Shown piece after piece: positions 62,148 through 64,000 of a DNA stretch of 64,000 nucleotides. The stretch lies in assembly GCA_900539655.1 (NCBI GenBank), contig UQCR01000001.1:62001-126000 (forward strand), given 5' to 3'. The notes below the pieces were generated by a model. That model had not been told where the DNA came from. It saw only the letters and a list, made by a program, of their open reading frames with translations, and did not search any database. Made by a program: the position numbers and the translations under genes. Each line of letters begins with the position of its first letter. The stretch's first letter is position 1. The stretch is from an uncultured Robinsoniella sp. GTDB taxonomy: Bacteria; Bacillota; Clostridia; Lachnospirales; Lachnospiraceae.

Positions 62148-63509
62148 TTATTTTCGTGTAAAAAGAGAACGGATTTTAGTTACGATATCCTCGTCATCAT
62201 CCTCATCCTCGTCCAGGCGTTTTGCATTTTTGTCGGACGCCCTGTACTCGTCGTCCGGACCGTTGTCATCCGCTGCTTCATACTGCTGATGACGGTCGTA
62301 ATATTGAGTCTGGTCTTCAAAATATTCAGATGAACGGTGATTTGCATAGTCCCGGTCAGAACCATAGGTGTTAAAATCCTGCTGCTGTCCATTACCGAAG
62401 TTCTGGCTGCCAAAATCCTGCTGCCGCCCATTGCCGAAGTTTTGACCGGCAAAATCCTGCTGTTGTCCATTGCCGAAGTTCTGGCTGCCAAAATCCTGTT
62501 GCCGCCCATTGCCGAAGTTTTGACCGGCAAAATCCTGCTGTTGTCCATTGCCAAAATTCTGACCGCCAAAATCCTGCTGCTGCTCATTGCCAAAATTCTG
62601 ACCGCCAAAATTCTGCTGCTGCCCATTTCCATAATATTGACCGTTAAAGTTTTGCTGCTGCCCACTGCCATACCCCTGACCGCCAAAGTTCTGCTGAGGT
62701 CCGTTGTTGTATGGATGCCCCCCATAGTTCTGCGGATTATTTCCATAATAGGGCTGCTGCTGGTTATAATTTTGATAACCCGGATCCTGGTTATAAGGTG
62801 CCTGCCCCTCATAGCCACCATACTGCTGATCAAAGGAATTGTTTCTGTTCTGGCTCTTTTTCTGCGAATTTCTAAAAGTTTTTGATTTAGATGCAGATTT
62901 TGGGATATTATTATAATAAGCATGTTCTTCCTTATAATGGTATTCCGGAGCACTTGTGGTGTAATTTTTAAATTTGTGGTTTTTATGTTTAACTTTTGTG
63001 ATTCGCTTTACTTTTTGCTTTTTCTTTCTTGGTTTAAAAATTGTCATTCGCCCGGTCCATCCCACCATCCGGACGAGTACAATTCCAAAAAAGACGCCGA
63101 TACTGTCAATTCCCACATCCCTGAGTGAAGGAGAACGCCCGCCTACAAAGGACTGGTGGTATTCGTCGCCCAGGGCAAAACCGACGCATAAGATACCGGC
63201 TACAAGCATAAGCCAGATACCGTGGAGCCCGTACACATATAATGGAAAGGATACTGCCACTGCAAGAGCAAAATATTCGGTCATGTGTGCTAATTTACGT
63301 GTGATAAAATTGATTTTATTGGCCCATTCTTCCACTTGCCACTGTTCCAGATTGGCATCCAAGATATAATCTCCCGCCTCTACAATTTTACAGCTGACTT
63401 TAAAACTCAACTGTCCGGAAACCTCTCCGCTTTGGCTGGAAAAATTAAAAATAAGGCACATTAAAAGTATAGCTGGTATAAAAGATAATGGTTTTAATAA
63501 TTTCCTCAT
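62148..63509 (-). CDS. VanZ-family membrane protein with long Q/N/G-rich tail
   Basis: The first 165 residues are a VanZ-like module with four membrane helices (KLAHMTEYFALAVAVSFPL, LLVAGILCVGFALGDEYHQSF, GRSPSLRDVGIDSIGVFFGIV). VanZ proteins are linked to teicoplanin resistance in some enterococci, but most have unknown roles. A basic linker follows. Then from about 225 to 405 comes a tail built of repeats like QQQDFGGQNFGNG, ending in an acidic stretch (DEDEDDDED) and SLFTRK. Family members normally end after the membrane domain. ATG 63509 with GGAGG is preferred over 63539. Confidence 0.82.
   Translation of the reverse strand: MRKLLKPLSFIPAILLMCLIFNFSSQSGEVSGQLSFKVSCKIVEAGDYILDANLEQWQVEEWANKINFITRKLAHMTEYFALAVAVSFPLYVYGLHGIWLMLVAGILCVGFALGDEYHQSFVGGRSPSLRDVGIDSIGVFFGIVLVRMVGWTGRMTIFKPRKKKQKVKRITKVKHKNHKFKNYTTSAPEYHYKEEHAYYNNIPKSASKSKTFRNSQKKSQNRNNSFDQQYGGYEGQAPYNQDPGYQNYNQQQPYYGNNPQNYGGHPYNNGPQQNFGGQGYGSGQQQNFNGQYYGNGQQQNFGGQNFGNEQQQDFGGQNFGNGQQQDFAGQNFGNGRQQDFGSQNFGNGQQQDFAGQNFGNGRQQDFGSQNFGNGQQQDFNTYGSDRDYANHRSSEYFEDQTQYYDRHQQYEAADDNGPDDEYRASDKNAKRLDEDEDDDEDIVTKIRSLFTRK
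62385..62700 (-). repeat. 39/78-bp coding repeats in the VanZ tail
   Basis: Units of 39 bases encode 13-residue Q/N/G/F repeats. A higher-order 78-base unit at 62401-62478 recurs at 62479-62556 with three differences, which points to recent expansion. Third positions vary elsewhere in the array. Confidence 0.85.
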
Positions 63510-63624
63510 AATATATCGCCTCCGATTTGCGCCTATCATAGCATTCCTTGCGTTTGTTGTCTACCGGGTTAAGAAAATTATAAGGTATTTTGGGCAAAAA
63601 ACTTTGAAAAATACTGGAAAGTGC

Positions 63625-63653
63625 TTGACATTGGAAATGCATATGGCTATAAT
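63625..63653 (+). promoter_or_regulatory. consensus sigma-A promoter of rpsL
   Basis: TTGACA (63625-63630) and TATAAT (63648-63653), spacer 17, a full match. The leader of about 115 bases contains two hairpins: GTGCGTGAA/TTCATGCAC (63662-63692) and TGTACAGAAAGA/TCTTTGTACA (63721-63753). Confidence 0.85.
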
Positions 63654-63775
63654 AAATCAGTGTGCGTGAATTTTAATCTATTTTCATGCACCATTAAATA
63701 AAATTTAAACAGCAACCACATGTACAGAAAGAAAAAAATATGTTCTTTGTACAAATAAAACAGGAGGTGAAAGGA

Positions 63776-64000
63776 ATGCCAACATTTAACCAGTTAGTAA
63801 GAAAAGGTCGTCAGACATCTGAGAAAAAATCAACTGCACCAGCTCTGCAAAAAGGATTTAACTCCTTAAAGAAAAAGAGTACGGACGTATCCGCACCACA
63901 AAAAAGAGGTGTATGTACAGCAGTTAAGACAGCTACACCTAAGAAACCTAACTCAGCTCTTAGAAAGATCGCCAGAGTTCGTTTATCTAACGGAATCGAA
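63776..64000 (+). CDS. rpsL: 30S ribosomal protein S12, 5' part
   Basis: Decoding-site protein; the first 75 residues are in the window and the gene runs off the edge. MPTFNQLVRKGRQ and PQKRGVCTAVKTATPKKPNSALRK are diagnostic. The stretch GFNSLKKKSTDVS is the insertion typical of Bacillota S12. Lys56 corresponds to the streptomycin-sensitivity position (K42/K43 in other species) and is wild type. AGGAGGTGA precedes the ATG. Confidence 0.97.
   Translation, partial: MPTFNQLVRKGRQTSEKKSTAPALQKGFNSLKKKSTDVSAPQKRGVCTAVKTATPKKPNSALRKIARVRLSNGIE

Noticed and set aside
62337..62885. 182-codon plus-strand frame opposite the VanZ tail
   Set aside because: It is the antisense reading of in-frame coding repeats, giving monotonous Ile/Leu/Ala units; the minus-strand frame has the VanZ domain and a ribosome site.

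Overview
The window looks like chromosome from a Gram-positive anaerobe of the Clostridia, most likely Lachnospiraceae; the genus is not resolved. The signs are: moderately low G+C, strong AGGAGG ribosome binding sites, consensus sigma-A promoters, the Bacillota-type insertion in ribosomal protein S12, a zinc-type L33, two-subunit iron-sulfur serine dehydratase, ABC sugar importers of the LplABC and RhaS types, and a lysyl-tRNA synthetase carrying an extra C-terminal tRNA-binding domain. No mobile element, rRNA, tRNA or CRISPR array was seen.

Layout. 0-15 kb: housekeeping genes (3' part of dnaE, pfkA, a TrkA-type potassium regulator, a SpoU-family rRNA methylase, a SleB-type cell-wall hydrolase, NfeD plus an SPFH protein, argF, birA, dusB, greA, lysS). 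15-23 kb: a uronate-oligosaccharide locus, with a membrane-bound AraC regulator facing an LplB-YtcP-LplA importer and a GH88 unsaturated glucuronyl hydrolase. 22.7-27.2 kb: an XRE repressor, an AgrCA-like two-component pair without a peptide gene, and serine dehydratase.

27-51 kb holds the transcription/translation cluster, split into blocks: rpmG-secE-nusG-rplK-rplA, then a MoxR/DUF58/DUF4129 operon, an unknown gene and carB; then rplJ-rplL behind an L10 leader; then a secreted protein, an aldehyde dehydrogenase and a D,D-carboxypeptidase; then rpoB-rpoC. Each block has its own promoter and terminator. rpsL begins at the right edge.

51-62 kb holds the most interesting accessory locus: a RhaS/LsrB-type ABC importer, a carbohydrate-esterase-like hydrolase, a YesM/YesN-type sensor kinase and AraC-type response regulator, and a uroporphyrinogen-decarboxylase-family protein. 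An element of about 40 bp is present twice, upstream of the importer operon and upstream of the UroD-family gene. It lies at the same distance from a putative -10 in both places, which suggests one regulon probably controlled by the local response regulator.

Other structure worth noting: two rRNA-mimic motifs resembling the L1-binding site (before rplK and before rplA), two places where a terminator hairpin and the next promoter occupy the same bases (before rpmG and before rpoB), a 20-bp hairpin in the greA leader, several intergenic tandem repeats, and a VanZ-family protein with a long Q/N/G-rich repeat tail.
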